A stretch of 64,000 nt of DNA from the NCBI RefSeq assembly GCF_003467125.1, contig NZ_QSFA01000009.1, forward strand, positions 1 through 64,000, written 5' to 3'. This DNA comes from Megasphaera sp. AM44-1BH (GTDB taxonomy: Bacteria; Bacillota; Negativicutes; Veillonellales; Megasphaeraceae). This document shows, one piece after another, positions 41,290-49,364 of the stretch. The notes under the pieces were generated by a model. The model saw only the letters and a program-made list of their open reading frames with translations, was not told where the DNA came from and ran no database searches. Both the position numbers and the translations under genes were made by a program. Within the stretch, counting starts at the first letter, position 1. Each line of letters starts with the position of its first letter.

Positions 41290-42289
41290 ATTTCACTGGT
41301 GCTTCGATGGGATCGTAATCAGCCGGTTTATCTGTAATAGCGGCTTCATCGACAGCCGACGGGACGGGATTGAAGTCCTGGCGGAACAAGGCCCTGATGG
41401 CGGCAATATACGGTGGAACGATGGTGTCCATGAGAAGATAGCGCTTGCGGAAAAGATTGCGCTTCTGGGACTTGATTTCACCGTATTTGCGCCGTTTTTC
41501 TTCGATAGGCAGGCGGAAATACCACTGTTCCTTACTATCAGGCACAGCACCTTCACCTGTCCAGAAATCATTGAAATTGGTCTTCTTCGAGCGGTTGCCT
41601 CGCAGCATATGACTGTTGGTATAGAAGCCTTCATCGGTGATGACGTACATATCGTGTATGCCCAGTGTCTGGACAAAGATACGCATGAGATAGAGGATGA
41701 AATTTTTCGGCCGGTAGCCAAAAAGCTTCTTAGTCAGTACTTTCGTCGTTTCCAGACCGTGCTTCGATCCCTGGATGGTGCCGATATACATAGACGGTGT
41801 GCCATCAGCATTATAGTCAAAACGGAAATTGAAGTGATAGATCATCTGTCCCTCATGATAGAGATAGAGCGACAGGAAGCCTTCCTTGCGCTGTCCCGTA
41901 TCAAAGATGAGCCGCGCTTCCAGGGGGAGCGATTCATCAGGCGAGGTCCACAGGGTATAGCCGTTTCCCCAGTAGAGTTCGTGGATGACATCGTCGGAAA
42001 AAAAGGTCCGTAAAATAGTAAAATGGTGTTTCAACGCATCGAGACGCTGACGCATAGTCGAATTCTTAAACAAAAACACACGGGTCATAACTTCCTGGAA
42101 GTCCGGGTCGTGCTGATCAAAGAACCCCTTCATCGGTTCATAGTGATCAAAGAAATCGTAAAGCTCTTCAAACAAGGCCCGGTTCGACACGGCACGGGCA
42201 AAAAAAACGACAGCCCGCTTGTTTTCCTGGAAATTCCGTGGCCCGTATATAAGGCGCGATAAGTGCCAGAAATAGGAAATGCTGTGCAT
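41288..42289 (-). CDS. VirK/YbjX family protein (DUF535)
   Basis: 333 residues, soluble by appearance, with the family features LIYGPRNFQENKR near the N-terminus and LYWGNGYTLWTS, GTIQGSKHGLETTK and HDMYVITDEGFYTNSH later on. VirK/YbjX members occur in diderm bacteria and have been tied to virulence-factor export and envelope stress, but their biochemistry is unknown. The ATG at 42289 has a perfect AGGAGG upstream; the frame is open further but lacks a site. Flanked on both sides by heptamer repeats. Confidence 0.8.
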   Translation of the reverse strand: MHSISYFWHLSRLIYGPRNFQENKRAVVFFARAVSNRALFEELYDFFDHYEPMKGFFDQHDPDFQEVMTRVFLFKNSTMRQRLDALKHHFTILRTFFSDDVIHELYWGNGYTLWTSPDESLPLEARLIFDTGQRKEGFLSLYLYHEGQMIYHFNFRFDYNADGTPSMYIGTIQGSKHGLETTKVLTKKLFGYRPKNFILYLMRIFVQTLGIHDMYVITDEGFYTNSHMLRGNRSKKTNFNDFWTGEGAVPDSKEQWYFRLPIEEKRRKYGEIKSQKRNLFRKRYLLMDTIVPPYIAAIRALFRQDFNPVPSAVDEAAITDKPADYDPIEAPVK

Positions 42290-42374
42290 GAAATACCTCC
42301 TATCAAGTACAATTGCAATCATTGCAATAGTACTATTATACGGGCAGGACAAGCAGGCTGTCAATGTGGGATTA

Positions 42375-42402
42375 GTGGCTAGTGGCTAGTAGCTGGTGGC
42401 TA
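42375..42402. repeat. Degenerate heptamer tandem repeat, locus C (4 units)
   Basis: Units GTGGCTA, GTGGCTA, GTAGCTG, GTGGCTA, ending 5 bases before the stop codon of the hydroxyacid oxidase gene. Confidence 0.8.
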
Positions 42403-42406
42403 ATCT

Positions 42407-43435
42407 CTATAACTTTCTCACGACGTTCGCCGGTACGTGGGACAAATCACGTGTTCCGGTAATCATCATGGCATCCATGAGTTCCCGATTCAGCGTATCC
42501 AGAAGCAGTTTGACACCTTCTGCCCCGCCACCGATAGCAGCTACAGCAGCCGGGCGTCCCAAAAGGACGGCATCGGCACCGAGAGCCAGCATCTTCAGTA
42601 CATCTTCGCCGTGGCGGACGCCGCCATCAACGAAAATCGTCAGCCGTCCTTTGACAGCATCGGCAATATCTGGCAGTACGTCGGCCGTACCAGCCATGCC
42701 ATCGAGGACGCGGCCGCCATGGTTGCTGACGACGATACCTTTTGCTCCGGCATCGGCACAGGCAACGGCTTCTTCTGGCGACATGATGCCTTTTACGATA
42801 AATGGCAGCTTGATAGACCGGACGATTTCTGCAATATCACTGGCGCTCTTGGGACCTACAGGCTGGCCAAATATACGCATATTGATCAATGTTGCCGCAT
42901 CAATATCGCTGGCAACAGCAAAGGCACCGGCAGCTTCAGCTTCATGTGCCTTTTCTATGATTTTATCATTGCTGCGGGGTTTGATAGTCGGAATGACTAT
43001 GCCAGGGCGTTTCTTGCAGGAGGCAATACCTGAAGCATACATATAAGGGGCGCCGCTGTCGCCAGTAAAGCACAGCGTACCTGCGTCCATAGCCCCCTGG
43101 GTCACGGCTTCATCATATTCCTGTTCTACCTCTGCCGGGTCCCCGTCTACTTTGGCATTCAATACAATCCCGCCAACGGGCGCAATGAGTACAGGCATAC
43201 TCAGTGTGCGTCCCAGTATCTGACAGCTCGTATCCGGTTCGTCCTGTCCGGACATGCTGCGCATGACCAGTCCATATTCCTGCAGGGCTTCCATATTGCG
43301 CATAAACGAACGTGCCGTGCGCAGCCCCCCAAAGCCGGGAATCATGCCAATACAGGCTTTCCCATTACATTCAGGACAGACATGACAGCCTTTCATTTTC
43401 TGGCGTGCCGTTTCGCGTACTTCTTTCAGATCCAT
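42407..43435 (-). CDS. FMN-dependent alpha-hydroxy-acid oxidising protein
   Basis: 342 residues of the lactate oxidase/glycolate oxidase TIM-barrel family. FMN and substrate motifs: PVLIAPVGG, SNHGGRVLDG (catalytic histidine), FVDGGVRHGEDVLKMLALGADAVLLGRP. The N-terminus has an extra cysteine cluster (CHVCPECNGKAC, residues 17-28) that could hold an Fe-S centre or zinc, a form seen in anaerobes, where the electron acceptor is unlikely to be oxygen. AGGAGG before the ATG. Followed by no co-transcribed gene. Substrate unknown. Confidence 0.85.
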   Translation of the reverse strand: MDLKEVRETARQKMKGCHVCPECNGKACIGMIPGFGGLRTARSFMRNMEALQEYGLVMRSMSGQDEPDTSCQILGRTLSMPVLIAPVGGIVLNAKVDGDPAEVEQEYDEAVTQGAMDAGTLCFTGDSGAPYMYASGIASCKKRPGIVIPTIKPRSNDKIIEKAHEAEAAGAFAVASDIDAATLINMRIFGQPVGPKSASDIAEIVRSIKLPFIVKGIMSPEEAVACADAGAKGIVVSNHGGRVLDGMAGTADVLPDIADAVKGRLTIFVDGGVRHGEDVLKMLALGADAVLLGRPAAVAAIGGGAEGVKLLLDTLNRELMDAMMITGTRDLSHVPANVVRKL

Positions 43436-43537
43436 CTCACTTACCTCCTTAAGTTGTATACATGTATGATACGTTACTTATATTGTACTGCAATGCAGCA
43501 TATTCCGCCATAAAAAAAATACGTACACAAAACAAAA

Positions 43538-43563
43538 ACGGGACTGCCCGAAGACAATCCCGT
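43538..43563 (-). terminator. Terminator after rubredoxin
   Basis: A 6-base-pair stem (43538-43543 with 43558-43563) with extra inner pairs and a T5 run on the minus strand. Confidence 0.6.
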
Positions 43564-43586
43564 CGAATCTGCCAGCAGCGACAGAT

Positions 43587-43748
43587 TTAGTCCATTTTTA
43601 CAAAAGCGTCTTTACCAGCGCCGCAGGTAGGACATACCCAGTCATCAGCAAGGTCAGCAAATTTTGTGCCTGCTGCTACGCCGTTATCAGCGTCGCCTTC
43701 AGCTTCATCATAAATATAACCACAAATCGTGCATTCGTATTTGTCCAT
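43587..43748 (-). CDS. Rubredoxin
   Basis: 53 residues. A small one-iron electron carrier. The iron ligands are two CxxC pairs: YECTICGYIYD near residue 6 and WVCPTCGAGKD near residue 39. GGAGGT lies before the ATG at 43748. Possible partners in this window include desulfoferrodoxin at 55.7 kb, which rubredoxin reduces in other anaerobes. Confidence 0.97.
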   Translation of the reverse strand: MDKYECTICGYIYDEAEGDADNGVAAGTKFADLADDWVCPTCGAGKDAFVKMD

Positions 43749-43848
43749 GAGTCTACCTCCAAAATCATTCTAAATCATAGTAAATAATTAAGCTTTACTC
43801 ATCACATCATATCATGGTCCTATAAAATTTGCAACCAGAAAATGTATA

Positions 43849-43881
43849 TATGGTAGTGTACCTAATAGACACACTACCATA
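43849..43881 (-). terminator. Hairpin, probable terminator of the DUF3298 gene
   Basis: A perfect 11-base-pair stem (43849-43859 with 43871-43881) 22 bases after the stop; the T run is weak, so termination is likely but not certain. Confidence 0.5.
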
Positions 43882-43902
43882 AGGCCGGTAATCCACGACC
43901 AG

Positions 43903-44553
43903 TTATTTTGCCCGCTTCATCATATTCAGATCGACGATGCCCGCAGAATACGGTGCTACTTCATAAAGGCCGAACAGGAAATGAATATTCCCCGCCTTAT
44001 CGAGATAGTAATTTTCCGGAAGCTGTGTCAGACCGGTAAAATAGGAAGAAAGCTGGTACTTACTGGTAAACAGTGCCTGATTGATTTTTTTGATGGTAAA
44101 GTATTTTTCATCGCCCGGCTTGAGAATTTCCTGCCAGGTCACTACTTTCCCCGTCGTTACATCAAAGGTAGTCCCCTTTTTCCAATGGGTCGGATGGGCA
44201 TCACGGCCAAAATAAATTTCTCCCGATTCGACAATGGACAAATAATTGCCATCATTGTGTGTCACTTCATAGGATTTTGTTTCTGTGACAAAACTATTGC
44301 TGCCGGCTTTTTCTTTCTGCTTATTGAAAAATTCCTGTGTTTCCCTCTGTTCATTGGCATAATACTGACGGATTTGTGCCGTCGCTGCCCTATTTCCCAT
44401 GACCGTGACGTCCGGATAGGTCATTTCCAGATAGCTGTTTCCCTCTTCAAACCGGGGCACTTGCACCATCTGAACATCTGCAGGCGGAGCAGCCAGGGCT
44501 ACCGATGCCGTCAGCAGAGCTGCGCCAAGCATGGCCAATATTTTTTGTTTCAT
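43903..44553 (-). CDS. Secreted DUF3298/RsiV-like domain protein
   Basis: 216 residues. Signal peptide MKQKILAMLGAALLTASVALA, cleaved near AAP. The mature part resembles the DUF3298 family (also in the anti-sigma factor RsiV): YGNYLSI-type strand, HPTHWKKGTTFDVTTGKVVTWQEIL, NYYLDKAGNIHFLFGLYEVAPYSAG. No membrane anchor or sigma-binding part, so not an anti-sigma factor itself. Likely periplasmic; function unknown. GGGAGG before the ATG. Confidence 0.8.
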   Translation of the reverse strand: MKQKILAMLGAALLTASVALAAPPADVQMVQVPRFEEGNSYLEMTYPDVTVMGNRAATAQIRQYYANEQRETQEFFNKQKEKAGSNSFVTETKSYEVTHNDGNYLSIVESGEIYFGRDAHPTHWKKGTTFDVTTGKVVTWQEILKPGDEKYFTIKKINQALFTSKYQLSSYFTGLTQLPENYYLDKAGNIHFLFGLYEVAPYSAGIVDLNMMKRAK

Positions 44554-44580
44554 GCGTAATTCCTCCCATCTCTCATCATA

Positions 44581-46410
44581 TTACTTTAATTGAGTCTGTT
44601 TCCGTTTTTCATCCGTTCCCAGGCGGAAAAAATAATAGACGTTTTCAGCGGTCTGACGGGTCATACCCGGCACAGCTGCCAATTCTTCTATTTCTGCCTT
44701 CTTCATGTCATCGAGAGTCTTAAAGTGCTGCCACAGTGCCTTGCGCCGTGCCGGACCGATACCTTCAATATGGTCCAGGATAGAAACGAGGCTGCGCTTG
44801 CCCCGCAGATGCCGGTGATACGTGATAGCAAACCGGTGCGCCTCATCACGGATAGCCTGCAGCAGCTGCAGCTCCGGCGTATGATGGCTGAGGATTATCG
44901 AATCACTGCGCCCTTCGACAAAGACTTCTTCTATGCGCTTGGCCAGGCTGATAACCGGTGCTTCACACCCGGCCTGCCGTATGACAGGCAGTGCGGCATG
45001 GAGCTGACCCTTGCCGCCATCGATGACAATTAAATCAGGAACGGGCCAGTCCTTTTCATTATACCGCCGTTCCATGATTTCCGCCATAGATTTAAAATCA
45101 TCGGGCTTGCCCTGTACGGTTTTTAATTTAAACCGCCGGTACTCGCTCCGTGCCGGCTGGCCGTTTTCAAAAACCACCATGGATGCGACCGTTTCAATTC
45201 CCTGGGTATGGGAAATATCAAAACATTCCATCCGTTCTGGCAGGGACGGCAGATCCAGTACCCGGGCCAGAGCCTGGACTGCGCCGCTCGTCTTATCCGT
45301 ATCATGCTGCCACTGGAGCCTCCGCTGCTCGAGCAGGACCCGGGCATTTTCTTCCGCCATGGCAAGGAGTTTCTTTTTACTGCCCCGCTGGGGAATGATA
45401 ACGTTGACCTGCTGGCCTTTCAGCTGGCTCAGCCGTCGTTCACAATCTTCCTGTTCTGCCACGGCCGCCACGACAATATCCCGGGGAATGAAAGACTGGG
45501 CCGTATAATACTGATCAATGACAGCTTCCGTCATATCGGCAGCTGTCTCATCATCGCTATGATCCAGACTGAACGTTTCCCGTCCCATGAGCCGGCCGCT
45601 GCGGATGGTATAAATCTGGACACAGGTCTGCCCGGCATCGCTGGCCAGCCCCAATACATCCATGTCCCCGCCCTGGGTAACGATGTTCTGCTGGGACTGG
45701 ATAACCCGGATAGCTTCAATCTGATCCCGGTATGCAGCGGCTTTTTCAAATTCCAGTGCTTCCGACGCCGCTTCCATCTTTTGCTGCAGTTCCCGTATGA
45801 GCGGCGTATTCCTGCCTTCCAGCAGATCCACTGCCTGCCGGACCAGATCCTGATAATCCGCTTTCGTAATATAGTGCACACAGGGAGCGTCGCAATGGCC
45901 CATATGATACTGCAGGCACGGACGGTCTGCCTTGAGGCTGCGGCAGGTCCGGATATGAAAAGCCCGCTGCATCAGCTTCAGGACGCGGTGTACAGCACCG
46001 GCATCGGCAAAGGGGCCGAAATACCGGGCACCATCCCGCAGGACACGCCGGGTCATGCAGACCCGCGGATAGTCGTCCTGCAGCGTTACCTTGATATAGG
46101 GATAGGTCTTATCATCGCGAAGCATAATATTATAATGGGGATGATGCTTCTTGATAAGCGTGTTTTCCAGGATCAGCGCTTCCATTTCATTGGCTACGAC
46201 GATGGTTTCCAGATCGACAGCATGGCTGATCATGGCGGCTACTTTGACGGCCCGGTTGGCATCATGGCGTACGTAGCTTTTGACGCGGTTACGCAGATTG
46301 ACGGCCTTGCCCACATAAATGATGTGACCTTTGGCATCCTTCCATAAATATACGCCGGGCTGGGTCGTCAGATTATTCACTTTTTCAAGCACGGCTTGTG
46401 AAAATGCCAC
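44581..46410 (-). CDS. uvrC: Excinuclease ABC subunit C
   Basis: 609 residues. N-terminal GIY-YIG nuclease (PGVYLWKDAKGHIIYVGKA), a cysteine cluster (CRSLKADRPCLQYHMGHCDAPC, residues 150-170), a UVR motif (about 200-235), the RNase H-like C-terminal nuclease, and tandem helix-hairpin-helix (IEGIGPARRKALW). Makes both incisions in nucleotide excision repair. GTG start overlapping the uvrA TAG stop by one base. Confidence 0.97.
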   Translation of the reverse strand: MAFSQAVLEKVNNLTTQPGVYLWKDAKGHIIYVGKAVNLRNRVKSYVRHDANRAVKVAAMISHAVDLETIVVANEMEALILENTLIKKHHPHYNIMLRDDKTYPYIKVTLQDDYPRVCMTRRVLRDGARYFGPFADAGAVHRVLKLMQRAFHIRTCRSLKADRPCLQYHMGHCDAPCVHYITKADYQDLVRQAVDLLEGRNTPLIRELQQKMEAASEALEFEKAAAYRDQIEAIRVIQSQQNIVTQGGDMDVLGLASDAGQTCVQIYTIRSGRLMGRETFSLDHSDDETAADMTEAVIDQYYTAQSFIPRDIVVAAVAEQEDCERRLSQLKGQQVNVIIPQRGSKKKLLAMAEENARVLLEQRRLQWQHDTDKTSGAVQALARVLDLPSLPERMECFDISHTQGIETVASMVVFENGQPARSEYRRFKLKTVQGKPDDFKSMAEIMERRYNEKDWPVPDLIVIDGGKGQLHAALPVIRQAGCEAPVISLAKRIEEVFVEGRSDSIILSHHTPELQLLQAIRDEAHRFAITYHRHLRGKRSLVSILDHIEGIGPARRKALWQHFKTLDDMKKAEIEELAAVPGMTRQTAENVYYFFRLGTDEKRKQTQLK

Positions 46411-49265
46411 TACTGGTCACCGTTTCCTTCCATGAGTTTTCGCGTCCGTTCCAGCACGGGTTTCAGGAACTGTCCTGTATACGACTGTGGTACAGCGCAG
46501 ATATCTTCCGGCGTCCCCGTAGCGACGACCGTACCACCTCCGTCACCGCCTTCAGGGCCCAGATCAATGAGATAATCAGCTGCTTTGATGACATCGAGAT
46601 TATGTTCAATGACAACGACCGTATCTCCGCCATCGACGAGGAGCTGCAGGACATCCATCAGCTTGTGGATATCCGCCGTATGCAGCCCCGTCGTCGGTTC
46701 GTCGAGGATATACAACGTGCGCCCGGTACTTCGCTTGGAAAGCTCTGTCGCCAGTTTTACCCGCTGTGCTTCTCCGCCGGATAAAGTCGTCGCAGGCTGT
46801 CCCAGCCGGATATACCCGAGACCGACCTGCTGGAGCGTTTTCAGTTTATTGAGAATACGGGGAATCTGGGCAAAGAAATCGCAGGCTTCATCTACGGTCA
46901 TGTTCAGGACATCGGAAATCGTCTTGCCTTTATACTTTACTTCCAGCGTTTCCCTGTTGTACCGCGTGCCATGACATACTTCACAGGGCACGTAGACATC
47001 GGGCAGGAAATTCATCTCTATACGGATAATGCCATCGCCCCGGCAGGCTTCACAGCGGCCGCCTTTTATGTTGAAACTGAACCGGCCTGCTTTATAGCCG
47101 CGGACCTTGGCTTCCGGCGTCTGACTGAACAACTGGCGGATGAAATCAAAGACCCCCGTATACGTAGCCGGGTTGGACCGGGGAGTCCGTCCGATAGGCG
47201 ACTGGTCGATATTGATGATTTTATCGATGTATTCTGTGCCGCGCAGTTCTTTAAATTTTCCCGGCCGGTGGGGCGTACCATACACGGCTTCTGCCATCCC
47301 TTTATAAAGGATTTCATTGACCAGCGTCGATTTCCCTGACCCGGATACACCGGTCACAACGGTGAGCGTCCCCAGGGGAAATGCTACATCGATATTCTTT
47401 AAATTGTGTTCTGCCGCACCGATGATTTCAATCTGCGTCCCATTGCCCGGACGGCGCTGTGCCGGAATGGGAATGTACTTCGTTCCCTTCAGATACTGTC
47501 CGGTCAGCGATTCCGGGCATGCCATGATATCTTCTGCCGTCCCCTGGGCGACGATCTGTCCTCCGTGTTCCCCGGCTGCCGGCCCGATATCGAGAATATA
47601 ATCGGCTGCCCGCATCGTATCTTCGTCGTGTTCCACGACAATCAGGGTATTTCCCAGATCACGTAGATGTTTCAGGGCACCGAGCAGTTTATCATTGTCC
47701 CGCTGATGAAGGCCGATAGACGGTTCATCGAGAATATACAGGACGCTGACCAGGCCGGAGCCAATCTGCGTAGCGAGGCGGATACGCTGCGCTTCCCCAC
47801 CCGACAAAGTGCCTGCAGTCCGGGACAAGGTCAGATATTCCAACCCTACGGTCCGCAGGAAATCGAGACGGGCCCTGATTTCTTTGAGAATCTGCTTTGC
47901 AATGAGCTGCTGCCGGTGGCTGAGTTCCAACGTATCAAAAAAGTGGATCATATCTGTGACCGATAAGTCCGTCAGCTGATGAATGTCCAGTCCGCCGATT
48001 TTGATAGCCAGCGCTTCCGGCCGCAGCCGCGCCCCATGACAAGTCGTACACGGCTTGACCGACATAAACTGTCCAAACTGGTCGCGCATCATATCCGATG
48101 AAGCTTCCCGGTAGCGGCGGCGCACCATGGGGATGACTCCTTCAAAGGGCGTCGAGAACGTCTTGACTTCACCGCGCAGATTTTCATATTCAAAGACGCA
48201 TTCATCATCCGAACCGTAGAGCACTTTCTGCTGCAGTTCTTCCGGCAGGTCGTCATAACAATTCTGTATAGTAAATCCATAGGGCTTCAGGAGACCGCCC
48301 AGCTGGCGCATAAACCACGAATCGGGATTGCTGCTGAGAGCCGCAATGCAGCCATCGGCAAAGGATACATCGCCGTGGGGCAGGCACAGATGAGGATCGA
48401 CTTCCATGGTACTGCCGATGCCGGAACAGGCCGGGCAGGCACCAAAGGGACTGTTAAAGGAAAACAGATGAGGCTCGATTTCCGGCAGGCTCACATGACA
48501 ATCGGGGCAGGCAAAATGCTGGCTGAATGTCACCGTTTCTTTGGTGCTCATGCGGAAGACATGGACGATGCCTTCGCCTAATTTCGCAGCCGTTTCCAGA
48601 GAATCGGTCAACCGCGTCAGGATGCTGTCCTTGATGACCAGGCGATCGACAATGACTTCGATGGTATGCTTTTTATTTTTTTCCAGAGGGATATTATCCG
48701 ACAGGAGAAAGACTTCCCCATCGACGCGGACCCGGACATATCCGTCTTTTACCAGACGGGACAGGACCTTCTGGTGCGTCCCTTTGCGTCCATCGACGAC
48801 AGGTGCCATAATCATGACTTTTTCCCCGTCTCCCAGGGCCATGACCGAATCGGCCATCTGCTGGATTGTCTGCTGGCGGATCGGTTTGCCGCATTTCGGG
48901 CAGAACGCTTCCCCGGCGCGGGCATACAGCAGGCGCAGGTAGTCGTAGATTTCCGTGACAGTCCCGACAGTAGAACGGGGATTGCGGCTCGTCGTCTTCT
49001 GATCGATAGAAATAGCCGGTGACAGCCCTTCAATATAATCGACATCAGGCTTATCCATCTGCCCCAGGAACTGCCGGGCATAAGCCGACAGCGATTCTAC
49101 ATACCTCCGCTGTCCTTCGGCATAAATCGTATCGAAAGCCAGAGACGATTTCCCCGACCCGGAAAGGCCGGTAAACACAACCAGTTTATCCCTGGGTATT
49201 TTTACATCTATATTTTTCAGATTGTGCTGTCTGGCACCTTTGATGACAATATACTTATCTTGCAC
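46410..49265 (-). CDS. uvrA: Excinuclease ABC subunit A
   Basis: 951-residue damage sensor with two ABC ATPase modules and zinc modules. Walker A GLSGSGKSS (near residue 32) and GVSGSGKST (near 640), two signatures (LSGGEAQRI and LSGGEAQRV), CxxC zinc fingers (CPKCG, CEAC...CEVC). GTG start behind GGGAGG. Operon uvrB-uvrA-uvrC. Confidence 0.97.
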   Translation of the reverse strand: MQDKYIVIKGARQHNLKNIDVKIPRDKLVVFTGLSGSGKSSLAFDTIYAEGQRRYVESLSAYARQFLGQMDKPDVDYIEGLSPAISIDQKTTSRNPRSTVGTVTEIYDYLRLLYARAGEAFCPKCGKPIRQQTIQQMADSVMALGDGEKVMIMAPVVDGRKGTHQKVLSRLVKDGYVRVRVDGEVFLLSDNIPLEKNKKHTIEVIVDRLVIKDSILTRLTDSLETAAKLGEGIVHVFRMSTKETVTFSQHFACPDCHVSLPEIEPHLFSFNSPFGACPACSGIGSTMEVDPHLCLPHGDVSFADGCIAALSSNPDSWFMRQLGGLLKPYGFTIQNCYDDLPEELQQKVLYGSDDECVFEYENLRGEVKTFSTPFEGVIPMVRRRYREASSDMMRDQFGQFMSVKPCTTCHGARLRPEALAIKIGGLDIHQLTDLSVTDMIHFFDTLELSHRQQLIAKQILKEIRARLDFLRTVGLEYLTLSRTAGTLSGGEAQRIRLATQIGSGLVSVLYILDEPSIGLHQRDNDKLLGALKHLRDLGNTLIVVEHDEDTMRAADYILDIGPAAGEHGGQIVAQGTAEDIMACPESLTGQYLKGTKYIPIPAQRRPGNGTQIEIIGAAEHNLKNIDVAFPLGTLTVVTGVSGSGKSTLVNEILYKGMAEAVYGTPHRPGKFKELRGTEYIDKIINIDQSPIGRTPRSNPATYTGVFDFIRQLFSQTPEAKVRGYKAGRFSFNIKGGRCEACRGDGIIRIEMNFLPDVYVPCEVCHGTRYNRETLEVKYKGKTISDVLNMTVDEACDFFAQIPRILNKLKTLQQVGLGYIRLGQPATTLSGGEAQRVKLATELSKRSTGRTLYILDEPTTGLHTADIHKLMDVLQLLVDGGDTVVVIEHNLDVIKAADYLIDLGPEGGDGGGTVVATGTPEDICAVPQSYTGQFLKPVLERTRKLMEGNGDQ

Positions 49266-49283
49266 TTCGTGCCTCCCATTTGA

Positions 49284-49318
49284 GTTTGAAGTTTGATGTT
49301 TGAAGTTTGATGTTTGAT
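49284..49318. repeat. Degenerate heptamer tandem repeat, locus D (5 units)
   Basis: Units GTTTGAA, GTTTGAT, GTTTGAA, GTTTGAT, GTTTGAT, filling most of the gap just upstream of the uvrA ribosome-binding site. Confidence 0.85.
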
Positions 49319-49334
49319 GAAAACGGGCCGTTAC

Positions 49335-49362
49335 GACCTGTGAACTGCGGCCTGCGAACTGC
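49335..49362. repeat. Degenerate heptamer tandem repeat, locus E (4 units)
   Basis: Units GACCTGT, GAACTGC, GGCCTGC, GAACTGC, ending 2 bases from the stop codon of uvrB. Shares three units with locus A. Confidence 0.8.
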
Positions 49363-49364
49363 GC

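Noticed and set aside
45208..46347. 379-codon plus-strand open frame opposite uvrC
   Set aside because: Antisense to uvrC, which has all its domains; the frame mirrors the codon bias of uvrC.
49284..49362. Possible CRISPR array in the uvrA-uvrB gap
   Set aside because: Repeat units are only 7 bases, contiguous, with no spacers and no cas genes.
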